A DNA stretch of 64,000 bases from an uncultured Granulosicoccaceae bacterium (lineage in GTDB: Bacteria > Pseudomonadota > Gammaproteobacteria > CALCKW01): positions 24,189 to 88,188 of the forward strand of contig CALCKW010000049.1 of the NCBI GenBank assembly GCA_937965695.1. Direction: 5' to 3'. The number at the start of each line of letters is the position of its first letter. Positions within the stretch are counted from its first letter, which is position 1. A model generated the notes under the pieces. That model saw only the letters and a program-made list of their open reading frames with translations. It did not search any database and had not been told where the DNA came from. Positions 9,096 through 18,088 of this stretch are shown here, one piece after another. Both the position numbers and the translations under genes were made by a program.

Positions 9096-10421
9096 ATGCC
9101 AAACGGTGGATTGACACAAGCCCAATTAGACGCGCATTGGATGCCGTATACCGGCAATCGTGATTTCAAAAAAGATCCTCGGCTGATAGCGTCGGCCTCT
9201 GGCCACTATTACACCAGCACGGATGGCCGTCGGATTTTTGATGGTCTGTCCGGCCTCTGGACTTGCGGTGCAGGCCACAGCCGACCCGAAATAACCGAAG
9301 CGGTGTCCAAACAGGTCCACGAATTGGACTACGCACCTGGCTTCCAGTTTGGTCACCCCAAGTCTTTTGAGCTGGCGCACAAGATCACCGAGTTGATGCC
9401 CGACGGGATGAATCGGGTGTTTTTTACAGGGTCCGGTTCTGAGTCAGTAGAAACCTCTTTGAAGATTGCACGCGCCTATTGGCGAAAGATGGGTCAGGGC
9501 ACCAAAACTCGATTTATTGGTCGAGCTAAGGGTTATCACGGCAGTAACTGGGGGGGAATAAGTGTTGGTGGCATTGTTGGCAATCGTTCGCTATTCGGTC
9601 AGGGTGTTGATTCTGTCCACTTGCCCCATACGATGCTACCTGAAACCACATTTTCCAAAGGCATGCCAAACACCAATGTTGATTTAGCAGGAGAACTGGA
9701 ATCAATAATCGCCGTTCACGATGCCAGCAATATAGCCGCAGTAATCGTCGAACCAATGGCCGGTTCAGCAGGTGTTATCCCCCCTCCAGTCGGTTATCTA
9801 CAACGTCTGCGAGAGATCTGCGACAAGCATAATATTCTGCTGATTTTCGACGAGGTGATTTCGGGTTTTGGTCGCATGGGCAGCAACACGGGTGCTGAAG
9901 AGTTCGGCGTGGTACCTGATATGATGACTTTAGCCAAACAACTAACTAACGGCGTGATACCCATGGGTGCCGTGGTTGCCAATCAAGGAATCTATGATTG
10001 TTTTATGGAGAACGGTGGCGCCGACTACATGGTAGAACTGCCCCATGGCTACACCTACTCCGGGCATCCAGTAGCCTGTGCCGCTGGTATCGCAGCGCTA
10101 GATCTACTCGTCAACGACGACTTAGTCGCCCAAGTTAAAAGCATCTCGCCGCACTTTGAGCAGGCGCTGCACAGCCTCAAAAGCTGCAAATACGTATCCG
10201 ATATTCGAAACTACGGACTTGCCGGTGGCATTACGCTTGAGGCCTCCCCGGGCGAGCCAGCACTGCGACCCTATCAGGTGGCGATGAGTATGTGGAAAAA
10301 AGGCTTTTACATTCGATGTGGTGGTGACACGGTACAACTGGGTTTACCTTTTACCGTCGAAGCCTCCGAAATTGATACACTGATCGCTGCATTGGGCGAA
10401 ACACTCGACGAACAACAATAA
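9096..10421 (+). CDS. bauA: Beta-alanine/omega-amino acid:pyruvate aminotransferase
   Basis: 441 aa, class-III PLP-dependent aminotransferase. Visible landmarks are LDAHWMPYTGNRDFKKDP at the N-terminus, FFTGSGSESVETSLK (cofactor phosphate loop), IFDEVISGFGRMG (PLP-ring Asp) and TLAKQLTNG with the Schiff-base Lys. The N-terminal signature and length match beta-alanine:pyruvate transaminases. It would convert beta-alanine plus pyruvate to malonate semialdehyde plus alanine, and the next gene would oxidise the semialdehyde. TAGGAG lies 8 bases before the ATG. Other omega-amino acids or amines remain possible substrates. Confidence 0.88.
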   Translation: MPNGGLTQAQLDAHWMPYTGNRDFKKDPRLIASASGHYYTSTDGRRIFDGLSGLWTCGAGHSRPEITEAVSKQVHELDYAPGFQFGHPKSFELAHKITELMPDGMNRVFFTGSGSESVETSLKIARAYWRKMGQGTKTRFIGRAKGYHGSNWGGISVGGIVGNRSLFGQGVDSVHLPHTMLPETTFSKGMPNTNVDLAGELESIIAVHDASNIAAVIVEPMAGSAGVIPPPVGYLQRLREICDKHNILLIFDEVISGFGRMGSNTGAEEFGVVPDMMTLAKQLTNGVIPMGAVVANQGIYDCFMENGGADYMVELPHGYTYSGHPVACAAGIAALDLLVNDDLVAQVKSISPHFEQALHSLKSCKYVSDIRNYGLAGGITLEASPGEPALRPYQVAMSMWKKGFYIRCGGDTVQLGLPFTVEASEIDTLIAALGETLDEQQ

Positions 10422-10466
10422 CGATGGCCTGCAAAGCCTTCGCAATTTATTAAACAAGGAATCAAC

Positions 10467-11957
10467 ATGAGCACCGTAGGTCATTTAATTAATGGTGAAA
10501 TCCGCAACGACGCAGATCGCCTGCAAGATGTTTACAATCCGGCCACCGGCGAAGTCAGCAAGCAGGTTGCACTGGCATCTGTGGCGACCGTTGAAGAAGC
10601 GATAGCCGCAGCCCAAGCCGCCTTCCCCGCTTGGCGAAACACACCGGTTGGCAAACGTGCTGCCGTGATGTTTAAATTTAAAGCACTGCTTGAAGCAAAT
10701 GCCGACAAAATCTGCAAATTGATCGGAGAAGAACACGGCAAGATCTCACACGACGCTGCGGGCGAATTGCAACGCGGCATCGAAAACGTCGAATACGCTT
10801 GTGGCATCGCTGAGTTACTCAAAGGCGAACACAGCCGCAACGTCGGTCCAGGTATCGACTCTTGGAGTGAATTCCAGGCACTGGGAGTCGTCGCAGGTAT
10901 CACCCCGTTTAATTTCCCTGCCATGGTACCTCTATGGATGTACCCAATGGCAATTGCGTGCGGCAACTGTTTTATCCTTAAGCCCAGTGAACGCGACCCG
11001 AGCTCTGCCCTTTTTGTCGCTGAGTTATTACAGGAAGCGGGTCTGCCACCGGGTGTGATGAGCGTGGTTAACGGTGACAAAGTCGCCGTTGATGTTCTGC
11101 TTGAGCATCAAGATATCAAAGCGGTCAGTTTTGTTGGCTCAACGCCCATTGCCGAATACATTTACACAACCGCAACAGCAAATGGCAAGCGCTGCCAAGC
11201 TTTGGGTGGCGCTAAGAACCACGCCATTGTGATGCCTGATGCCGACATGGAAAACGCCGTTAACCAACTGCTCGGCGCAGCTTTTGGCAGCTCGGGCGAA
11301 CGCTGTATGGCGCTTTCTGTTGCAGTGGCTGTTGGTGACGAAGCTGCAGATGCTCTGATCGCTAAAATGTCCGAAGGCATGAAACCACTCAAAGTTGGCC
11401 CCGCCGACGACAGTAGCAATGATTTCGGAGCGGTTATTACTAAGCAACACATGGACAAGGTTGTAGGTTTTATCGACAGTGCTGAGAAAGACGGCGCTAA
11501 GGTCGTGGTTGACGGGCGTGGTGTGAAAGTCGCCGGATATGAAAACGGTTATTTTGTCGGCGCTACGCTGATCGACCATGTGACCGCTAACATGGAAAGC
11601 TACCAGCAGGAGATCTTTGGTCCAGTGCTACAAGTGTTGAGAGTAGACACCATGCAAGAAGCCATGGATCTGATCAACGCGCACGAGTACGGCAACGGCA
11701 CTTGTATTTTTACCCGTGATGGTGAAGCAGCGCGCTACTTCTCCGACAATATTTTAGTGGGTATGGTCGGCATCAATGTACCATTACCGGTGCCCGTGTC
11801 ATACCACAGCTTTGGCGGCTGGAAGCGTTCTCTCTTTGGTGATCTACACGCCTACGGCCCAGATGCCGCGCGTTTTTACACCAAGCGCAAAACGATCACG
11901 CAGCGTTGGCCTTCCAGCGGTGTTCGTGAAGGTGTGAGCTTCTCCTTCCCGAGTTAG
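10467..11957 (+). CDS. mmsA: CoA-acylating (methyl)malonate-semialdehyde dehydrogenase
   Basis: 496 aa, aldehyde dehydrogenase superfamily. The segment GSSGERCMALSVAV carries the catalytic Cys in the MMSDH form, and AGITPFNFPAMVPLWMYPMA is characteristic of the CoA-acylating subgroup. The product oxidises malonate or methylmalonate semialdehyde with NAD+ and CoA to acetyl-CoA or propionyl-CoA plus CO2. It starts 45 bp after the aminotransferase with an AAGGAA ribosome site, so both are probably in one operon, equivalent to bauA-bauC. Valine or myo-inositol breakdown is the alternative role, but none of those genes is nearby. Confidence 0.92.
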   Translation: MSTVGHLINGEIRNDADRLQDVYNPATGEVSKQVALASVATVEEAIAAAQAAFPAWRNTPVGKRAAVMFKFKALLEANADKICKLIGEEHGKISHDAAGELQRGIENVEYACGIAELLKGEHSRNVGPGIDSWSEFQALGVVAGITPFNFPAMVPLWMYPMAIACGNCFILKPSERDPSSALFVAELLQEAGLPPGVMSVVNGDKVAVDVLLEHQDIKAVSFVGSTPIAEYIYTTATANGKRCQALGGAKNHAIVMPDADMENAVNQLLGAAFGSSGERCMALSVAVAVGDEAADALIAKMSEGMKPLKVGPADDSSNDFGAVITKQHMDKVVGFIDSAEKDGAKVVVDGRGVKVAGYENGYFVGATLIDHVTANMESYQQEIFGPVLQVLRVDTMQEAMDLINAHEYGNGTCIFTRDGEAARYFSDNILVGMVGINVPLPVPVSYHSFGGWKRSLFGDLHAYGPDAARFYTKRKTITQRWPSSGVREGVSFSFPS

Positions 11958-11975
11958 GAAGCAATTCCTAAGATC

Positions 11976-11999
11976 CGCCGTTAGTCACTAATCACGGCG
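11976..11999. terminator. Hairpin between convergent mmsA and GNAT genes
   Basis: CGCCGT and ACGGCG form a 6-bp perfect stem around a 12-nt loop in the 43-bp gap between two converging genes. There is no long T tract on either strand, so a terminator role is plausible but weak. Confidence 0.35.
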
Positions 12000-12000
12000 A

Positions 12001-12270
12001 TTAACCTAAAAAGCGCTGCCACTCTCGGTTGCGCTTGGCCATCGCCACCAAATAGCTACAGGTAGCTCGTGCCTCAATGTCGCTTTCAATCAGTAGCTCA
12101 TAGGTTTTACGCACGAGCTCTGCCCCTACCTTTTTCCCACGCAATTCTGGCGGCACAAAAGAATAATTGAGTATCCTGACTTCATCGAAGTCTTTATAAG
12201 TGACATAGGCTTCCTGACCTTCGACCATTAAGCTATAGCGCTGTTGGTCAGCGTTGTGCTGTATGTCCAT
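12001..12270 (-). CDS. Short YjdJ-type GNAT N-acetyltransferase
   Basis: 89 aa, the normal size of the minimal GNAT family COG2388. The segment NYSFVPPELRGKKVGAELV corresponds to the beta4-alphaA acetyl-CoA pyrophosphate loop (R-G-x-x-x-G-A here). The C-terminal C-S-Y-L-V and a basic W-Q-R-F-L tail also fit. The substrate is unknown. It converges with mmsA and stands alone. Confidence 0.8.
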   Translation of the reverse strand: MDIQHNADQQRYSLMVEGQEAYVTYKDFDEVRILNYSFVPPELRGKKVGAELVRKTYELLIESDIEARATCSYLVAMAKRNREWQRFLG

Positions 12271-12386
12271 CCTAAAAACTCGCTGTCAATTATTTAAGGC
12301 GAGCATAACAAAATGTTTAACACCGGAGAGTGCTAAATTTTATTCAAGCTAAAAAATAGAATCGTTATGAATACTTTACAGCGACC

Positions 12387-12947
12387 TTAACTTGCAGACC
12401 ACGACACCGTGTTCAAGTCGATGTAGTCGACCATCGCGTTGAACATCGGATACCACGTATTTTGGTCGTTCACACCTGCCACTGCATAGTCAAATTCTTT
12501 CTCGACCACAAATAATTCTTCAAGATCATCAGGCCTTATCAAAACAAACTGACCAAATACAAGAGCACCCACATGACGCGTTTTAAATTGCAACCATAAA
12601 AAAGGTTTGTGCGCCGTGATTGCTTTGCGAATGCCTACTTGATCTCGTATTGACGGCATCTGATCACGCAAACCCTTTTCTACAATGGCTTCCTCTAACT
12701 GTTCGACTGAGATAGTTTCTTCGAAGTAATTAATATTGTTGATTTGGCCTCGCACAAAATCGTTATCTGGCAGCAGCAATAGCGACTTGTACCTATCGAG
12801 GTCAGTCTTTACGCTTTTAACCACCGAAGCGACTTTTCGAGTTGGAAAGCGGCCGGTTTTTGGATTGCGCTCAGTGATCCTCATATGAGTGCATGCTCCC
12901 ATTAGGCTCATGGCTGACAAGAGAATTGATCTTCTAAAACCGTTCAT
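12387..12947 (-). CDS. Predicted lipoprotein of unknown function
   Basis: 186 aa. The N-terminus MNGFRRSILLSAMSLMGAC is a lipoprotein signal with Cys at about residue 19, and AAAGGA lies 6 bases before the ATG. The mature part is mixed helix and strand, has no recognised motif, and contains two aromatic-rich stretches (HKPFLWLQFKTRHVGALVFG and NDQNTWYPMFNAMVDYIDL). Probably attached to the inner or outer membrane on the periplasmic side. I do not recognise the family. Confidence 0.72.
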   Translation of the reverse strand: MNGFRRSILLSAMSLMGACTHMRITERNPKTGRFPTRKVASVVKSVKTDLDRYKSLLLLPDNDFVRGQINNINYFEETISVEQLEEAIVEKGLRDQMPSIRDQVGIRKAITAHKPFLWLQFKTRHVGALVFGQFVLIRPDDLEELFVVEKEFDYAVAGVNDQNTWYPMFNAMVDYIDLNTVSWSAS

Positions 12948-13220
12948 CGCTGTTCCTTTGCTGCGAGCTACTTCCCGATGGACCCCAATACGGCATTTGA
13001 CGGATTACACCTCGGCCAAATTTTCTTTCAAAATACGATCCTGATTGCCGCGCAAATGCGGTTTATTTAAAAAATCATCAAATGTATCTGACTAATCTCA
13101 AGTTTCAGGAAAGCGAACGCATCGAAATAGATACAACGCCAACGCCGCCAATTGCACTGATGGCGTTGTTGAACAAAATACGCCATAGTGGCGACTCCCC
13201 GAATCAGCTCAGCCCTTTTT

Positions 13221-14087
13221 ATGCCCAGCAAAGCCACTCTTATCGGTACTATCGCCCTTGTTCTTTGGGGTTTGCTGGCCCTTTTTACAACGGAAACACA
13301 GGGCATTCCTCCGTTTCAATTGCTGGGTCTCAGTTTCGCCATTGCTAGTTTGCTAAGTATCTTGGCCATTCGTGCACAAGGACGCGCTGTTACACAGACT
13401 TGGCGTCAGCCTTGGATTGTTTGGTTACTGGGTATCGGTGGGCTGTTTGGATATCACTTGTTTTACTTTATTGCACTCGCCAACGCCCCGGCGTTGAACG
13501 CCAGCATGATTGCCTATCTCTGGCCGCTTCTGATTGTCCTCAGCTCTGCGCTATTGCCAGGAGAACGTGTTCGTTGGTATCACGTTGTCGGCGGATTAAC
13601 CGGACTAGCAGGCACTTTCTCCCTGCTCGGTGGTGATTTCAAAAGTTTCAGTGGAGAGTACGGCAGTGGTTACATTGCTGCGCTGGCCTGTGCTTTTATT
13701 TGGACAGGCTACTCGGTGCTTAATCGTTTTTTTAAAAAAGTGCCAACCGACATAGTGGCCGGATATTGCATAGGCACAACCGTTTTAGCCTTTGCCTGCC
13801 ACTTAGTGTTGGAACAATGGGTGAGCCCAGGCGTCGCCCAGTGGGTGGCTATTATAGCCCTAGGAATAGGACCGGTTGGTGCAGCTTTTTTCTTGTGGGA
13901 CTACGGGGTCAAACACGGCAATATCCAATTGCTAGGTACGTTGTCTTATGGCACACCTATGTTATCGGCACTAATATTGATAACCACTGGCCGAGCGACA
14001 GCGACTCTTTCAGTCGTGTTCGGTTGTTTGCTGATAGTTGCTGCTGCCTGTTTAGCTTCCGGTTTTTGGAAAAAAACTCAAGCCTAA
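13221..14087 (+). CDS. YddG-like EamA/DMT exporter
   Basis: About 288 aa with ten hydrophobic segments. FGYHLFYFIALANAPALNASMIAYLWPLL and the second-repeat GPVGAAFFLWDYGVKHGN resemble the YddG branch of the DMT superfamily, whose E. coli member exports aromatic amino acids. The track starts at a GTG at 13188, adding 11 residues. I chose the ATG at 13221 because the first membrane helix begins about 6 residues later (ATLIGTIALVLWG). Neither start has a clear ribosome site. The first EamA gene, at 3.3-4.2 kb, is a different branch. Confidence 0.87.
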   Translation: MPSKATLIGTIALVLWGLLALFTTETQGIPPFQLLGLSFAIASLLSILAIRAQGRAVTQTWRQPWIVWLLGIGGLFGYHLFYFIALANAPALNASMIAYLWPLLIVLSSALLPGERVRWYHVVGGLTGLAGTFSLLGGDFKSFSGEYGSGYIAALACAFIWTGYSVLNRFFKKVPTDIVAGYCIGTTVLAFACHLVLEQWVSPGVAQWVAIIALGIGPVGAAFFLWDYGVKHGNIQLLGTLSYGTPMLSALILITTGRATATLSVVFGCLLIVAAACLASGFWKKTQA

Positions 14088-14147
14088 GCCAATCTGGATT
14101 ATTTAAACATTTAGCCGAAAAGCTTTAGAGCAACAGAGGAATAACTC

Positions 14148-14657
14148 TCAACACAAATCATCGTCGATCGGTTGATAAAAAACCTGATCTTCCAACGCTA
14201 CGCTCCCGGATTCACAAACACGCGCGGTAATGCCTCCGTGCCCTCTCACTGCATTGTATCCGCCAGGACCCAAAAGCCGCTCCATTTTACTACAAGGGTG
14301 GCACATGCCAGTGTATTCCAAAAGAGCATCACCGACTTTAAAATACTTCCCTTTTAAAGCCAGCAGATTCAGCCCAGAAACAGCTATGTTCCGACGTAGA
14401 GTGGCTGGTTGAACAGATTCAAGCCCGAGACAGCCAGCAATCACAGCCAGATGCTCAACCTGAATCAACGTGACTTGTCTAGGATTACCTGTTCTGCCAG
14501 AAAAGCGATCGCCATCGAGACCAACATCCACCAGTAACTCGACATGGGGAAGCTCAACGATCTTTTCACCGCGAGCAGGCCGAACACCGATCCACTTCAC
14601 ACGTCCGCGCTGTGGAAGTGTTAGCAGTAGTTTTTTAATGGGAATCAGTTCAGGCAT
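14148..14657 (-). CDS. MOSC-domain protein
   Basis: 169 aa spanning one MOSC domain. GLDGDRFSGRTGNPRQVTLI and RRNIAVSGLNLLALKGKYF are typical of the family, and the conserved Cys lies in GMCHPCSKME. MOSC proteins handle molybdenum cofactor or sulfur; stand-alone members such as YiiM act in reduction of N-hydroxylated compounds. It converges with the EamA gene and has no molybdenum genes next to it. The partner reductase, if any, is not visible. Confidence 0.88.
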   Translation of the reverse strand: MPELIPIKKLLLTLPQRGRVKWIGVRPARGEKIVELPHVELLVDVGLDGDRFSGRTGNPRQVTLIQVEHLAVIAGCLGLESVQPATLRRNIAVSGLNLLALKGKYFKVGDALLEYTGMCHPCSKMERLLGPGGYNAVRGHGGITARVCESGSVALEDQVFYQPIDDDLC

Positions 14658-14772
14658 TGAACATGCGGTCAGTGTAACGATAACAAGAAGCAGATTAGCA
14701 CTGTCCGGCGCTTTGAAAACAGGTTTTTCAGGGAAAGTGTTATGCTTCAGCGCCTAATCCCAAGCTAACCTG

Positions 14773-16269
14773 CTAGTCCAGCATTGCGATTTGTTTGTTC
14801 GTTACAGCGGAAGTAGCGCTTCTAACACCGTCTTCTGCCAACTTCACCTGATTACGTCCAGAATTTTTGGCTCTATAGAGGGCGTCATCAATACGCTGCA
14901 ATAAACCCGTAAAACTTTCTTTGTTGTGCCGCTGCGCTACACCTATGCTAACCGTTATGTCGAGATTTAAATCGTCAAGCACTAGTGGTTGCTCGGCTAC
15001 TGCCTGTAAAGCCACCTGCGCCACTTGGTAGGATTCTCTGCTGCCGCATTGTCGCAGCAAGATGCAAAACTCTTCCCCACCCCAACGACATATATAATCA
15101 GATGCTCGTATATTTTTCTTCAATGTCTCAACCACATGCTTTATGGCTAAGTCACCCACCAGATGCCCGTGTTTATCATTGATAGATTTGAAGTGATCTA
15201 TATCTACAAACATCATGGACAAAGGCTGCTGTTTTCGCTCGCTCGCCACCATCGCGTCTGAAGCAAAGGCCTCAAATGCACGGCGATTATAAGCGCCTGT
15301 TAAACCGTCTAGGTGAGCTCGGTTTTCCAGATCTCGATGGTAGGGAAACAATACTCTATGCGCTAGACCCAAAACCAACAAAGCAATCGCTAAACTTGTA
15401 AGCAAGTTATACAACAAGGTATGAAATATTGGGGCTAGCATCGCTTGCTCGCGTTGCTCAACCATCAAAAACCAATCAAGTTCTTCGATATAACGGCTGT
15501 TGAGAAAAACCTTGTCCTCACCGTTAAAGTAGTTTTTTGCCTGTTGCCCGCCATCCAATATTTCTTTAGATAGTTGGGATAATCCTTCGACGTCCTGAAT
15601 ACGGCTAGCGTTACCATGGGGTTCTGAGCCAAGTTGGATATGACCAGCCTTATCGACAAAATATATAACTCGATTAAAAGTCTTACTGTAGTTTTGGATT
15701 ATTTCGCTGACGGATTCAATGGCGAGCCCAACACCTATCGCTCCGATGAATTTCCCTTGTCGATCCAGCATGCGGAAATTGACAAAAACAGCTAATTTAT
15801 TCTGGTTCGCAGCATCCTGATCAACATTTAATTCAAAATCAGCCCCTTTTTCGCGAAATCGAAAATACCAGCCGTCTTTTGGGTCTGCAGCACTCATTGT
15901 TTGCAGCAAGCCAGTAGGGTGATAATAATTACGTGTTTTTTCTGAGGCGAAAAACACCGTGAAGGCTTCATATTCGGCTTGGATTTTTCCCAAATATCGC
16001 GACATATCATTAATGTTTCGCTCACCGCTAGCAACCCAATCATGCACAAAAGTATTGCTTGCCATCACAGAAGATATAAAAACAGGTCGCAGAAGATCAC
16101 GCTGAATTTCAGAATAGATAGTGTTACCCACAAGCGGTAAGGTGCTGTCGGTGAGCTGATTGCGAATCGCTTCTCTGGAGACCAAGAAACTGGCGAAGCT
16201 TGTCCCCAACATACCGAACAACAAGATAACGGCTATGGCCGTTAAAACCCTCTTTTTGCGTTGAAACAT
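14773..16269 (-). CDS. Membrane diguanylate cyclase with periplasmic Cache sensor
   Basis: 498 aa. A membrane helix at residues ~8-30 and another at ~275-300 bracket a ~240-residue periplasmic sensor of Cache type (KDGWYFRF, FVNFRMLDRQGKFIGAIGVG). A complete GGDEF domain follows: LDGLTGAYNRRAF, MFVDIDHFKSIND and the active site RWGGEEF. Five residues before the GGEEF lies RASD, matching the RxxD inhibitory site for product feedback. It should make cyclic di-GMP from two GTP at the inner membrane in response to a small periplasmic ligand. No EAL domain is present. Confidence 0.93.
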   Translation of the reverse strand: MFQRKKRVLTAIAVILLFGMLGTSFASFLVSREAIRNQLTDSTLPLVGNTIYSEIQRDLLRPVFISSVMASNTFVHDWVASGERNINDMSRYLGKIQAEYEAFTVFFASEKTRNYYHPTGLLQTMSAADPKDGWYFRFREKGADFELNVDQDAANQNKLAVFVNFRMLDRQGKFIGAIGVGLAIESVSEIIQNYSKTFNRVIYFVDKAGHIQLGSEPHGNASRIQDVEGLSQLSKEILDGGQQAKNYFNGEDKVFLNSRYIEELDWFLMVEQREQAMLAPIFHTLLYNLLTSLAIALLVLGLAHRVLFPYHRDLENRAHLDGLTGAYNRRAFEAFASDAMVASERKQQPLSMMFVDIDHFKSINDKHGHLVGDLAIKHVVETLKKNIRASDYICRWGGEEFCILLRQCGSRESYQVAQVALQAVAEQPLVLDDLNLDITVSIGVAQRHNKESFTGLLQRIDDALYRAKNSGRNQVKLAEDGVRSATSAVTNKQIAMLD

Positions 16270-16597
16270 CTATTAAATCTCTGGACGAGGTCTGTTGAGA
16301 GAGCTTCGGCAAAAAATCCGGGCTCCCTACAAAGTAGCCTTATGCGGCTTAAACACAAAACAAAGCAAGTACTAGTCCAACTTAGCTTATCCCCCTGTCA
16401 ACAACCCATAAGCTGCGGGCGGGCAAAACAGGCTTTACAAAGTACACGCAAGTTAATAACGTCAATGACTACAGATAGTTAGCCCAATCTCAGTCGGGCT
16501 TTGGAATCAACCACGGGTCAACAACACTTGCGACGAGCTTCTCGCCAAAATGTTATCCTTCAACCTTTAAAAGCACCCTTTCCGGAACACTTGCATC
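16270..16597. other. Divergent intergenic region, diguanylate cyclase / glcD
   Basis: A 328-bp region between divergent genes with no credible ORF. It contains a short AGCCC...GGGCT dyad near 16480-16497 and the glcD promoter candidate listed separately. No riboswitch or repeat was recognised. Confidence 0.5.
16528..16556 (+). promoter_or_regulatory. Putative sigma-70 promoter of glcDEF
   Basis: TTGCGA and TGTTAT are separated by exactly 17 bp, each matching four of six consensus bases, about 42 bp upstream of the glcD ATG. Found by eye only. Confidence 0.35.
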
Positions 16598-18088
16598 ATG
16601 AGTTTGGATAATCACGTCGATCCAATGGATCCCGCTCTACGCGCTCGCTTTATAGAAGCACTGACGCCCCTTTTGCCCGTGCATTGCTTGTACACCGAAG
16701 AAAACCAATTACGCCCCTTTGAGAGCGACGGCCTAGCGGTCTATAGGAGACGACCATCGGTGGTGGCTTTGCCTGAGACTGTTGATCAGATACAAGCAAT
16801 ACTGCAGATTTGCCGAGATATGAAGATTCCTGTCGTTGCTCGCGGTGCAGGTACCGGCCTTTCGGGCGGTGCGCTGCCACGACCTGATGGGCTGACTTTA
16901 GGCCTCAGTAAGTTCAACAAAATTTTGCATATCGACGCTGACAACACCCTCGCCGTGGTGCAGCCAGGGGTACGCAATTTGGCCATTTCCGAAGCTGCAG
17001 CACCCCACGGACTCTATTACGCCCCTGACCCATCATCTCAAATAGCCTGTTCGATTGGCGGTAACGTCGCTGAGAATGCGGGAGGCGTTCACTGCCTCAA
17101 GTATGGTTTGACCGTGCACAACGTTGTGCAAGTGAAAGTCGTGACTATTGACGGCGATTTATTGACAATAGGTGGAAGCTCTCTAGACACCCCGGGCTTC
17201 GACTTGCTGGCACTGATGCACGGATCCGAGGGGTTGCTTGCAGTGGTCGTTGAGGTGACCGTTAAGCTATTGCCTGCGCCGCCAGTTGCCAAAGTCCTGT
17301 TAGCCGCTTTTGACGACGTGCAAAAAGCGGGCGACACAGTCGCAGAAATTATAGCCGCGGGTATCATCCCCGCTGGTTTAGAGATGATGGACAACGCGGC
17401 CATTGTTGCAGCAGATGCCTTTGCAAAATGTGGCTACCCGACAGATGCCCAAGCACTGTTCCTGTGTGAGTTAGACGGCTCTGCCGAGGAAGTTGAAGAA
17501 CAGATGGCGCAAGTGATTGCACTTGTTGAGGCCGGAGGTGCTACGCAACACCGCGTGGCAGCCGATGAAACAGAGCGCTCAAAACTGTGGAAAGGCCGAA
17601 AATCAGCCTTTCCAGCAGTGGGTAGAATATCTCCAGATTATTACTGCATGGATGGCACTATCCCACGATCAAAGCTGGCCTTCGTTTTAAATAGGATGCG
17701 CGAATTGTCAGAAGAATACGAATTAGAAATCGCGAACGTTTTCCACGCAGGAGACGGCAACCTGCACCCTTTAATCCTGTTTGATGCGTCTGTAGAGGGC
17801 CAATTGGCGAAGACGGAAGAAATGGGTGGGAAAATTTTAGAACTGTGCGTAGAAGTGGGCGGCACCATAACGGGCGAACACGGTGTCGGCATGGAAAAAA
17901 TAAACCAAATGTGTGTGCAATTCGGCCGTGATGAAATCACTCAATTTCACGCACTTAAAGCCGCATTCGATCCCGACGGATTGCTCAACCCGGGTAAAGC
18001 AATTCCAACACTGCAACGCTGTGCTGAGTTTGGTGCGCTTCATGTACATGGCGGAGAAGTCCCGCACCCTGAGTTGGAGCGCTTCTAA
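16598..18088 (+). CDS. glcD: Glycolate oxidase FAD subunit GlcD
   Basis: 496 aa, the usual GlcD length. The FAD-binding 4 (PCMH-type) domain shows VARGAGTGLSGGALP and later GGNVAENAGGVHCLKYG. The C-terminal oxidase domain has NVFHAGDGNLHPLILFD and GGTITGEHGVGMEK, conserved in glycolate and D-lactate dehydrogenases. With GlcE and GlcF it oxidises glycolate to glyoxylate and passes electrons into the respiratory chain. The three genes overlap or nearly touch. No glcC regulator, glcG or malate synthase is adjacent. D-lactate or another 2-hydroxy acid is a less likely substrate given the full DEF set. Confidence 0.95.
   Translation: MSLDNHVDPMDPALRARFIEALTPLLPVHCLYTEENQLRPFESDGLAVYRRRPSVVALPETVDQIQAILQICRDMKIPVVARGAGTGLSGGALPRPDGLTLGLSKFNKILHIDADNTLAVVQPGVRNLAISEAAAPHGLYYAPDPSSQIACSIGGNVAENAGGVHCLKYGLTVHNVVQVKVVTIDGDLLTIGGSSLDTPGFDLLALMHGSEGLLAVVVEVTVKLLPAPPVAKVLLAAFDDVQKAGDTVAEIIAAGIIPAGLEMMDNAAIVAADAFAKCGYPTDAQALFLCELDGSAEEVEEQMAQVIALVEAGGATQHRVAADETERSKLWKGRKSAFPAVGRISPDYYCMDGTIPRSKLAFVLNRMRELSEEYELEIANVFHAGDGNLHPLILFDASVEGQLAKTEEMGGKILELCVEVGGTITGEHGVGMEKINQMCVQFGRDEITQFHALKAAFDPDGLLNPGKAIPTLQRCAEFGALHVHGGEVPHPELERF

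Noticed and set aside
13082-13348. 88-aa ORF upstream of the YddG-like exporter
   Set aside because: It runs into the exporter in another frame and its sequence is not protein-like beyond the first residues.
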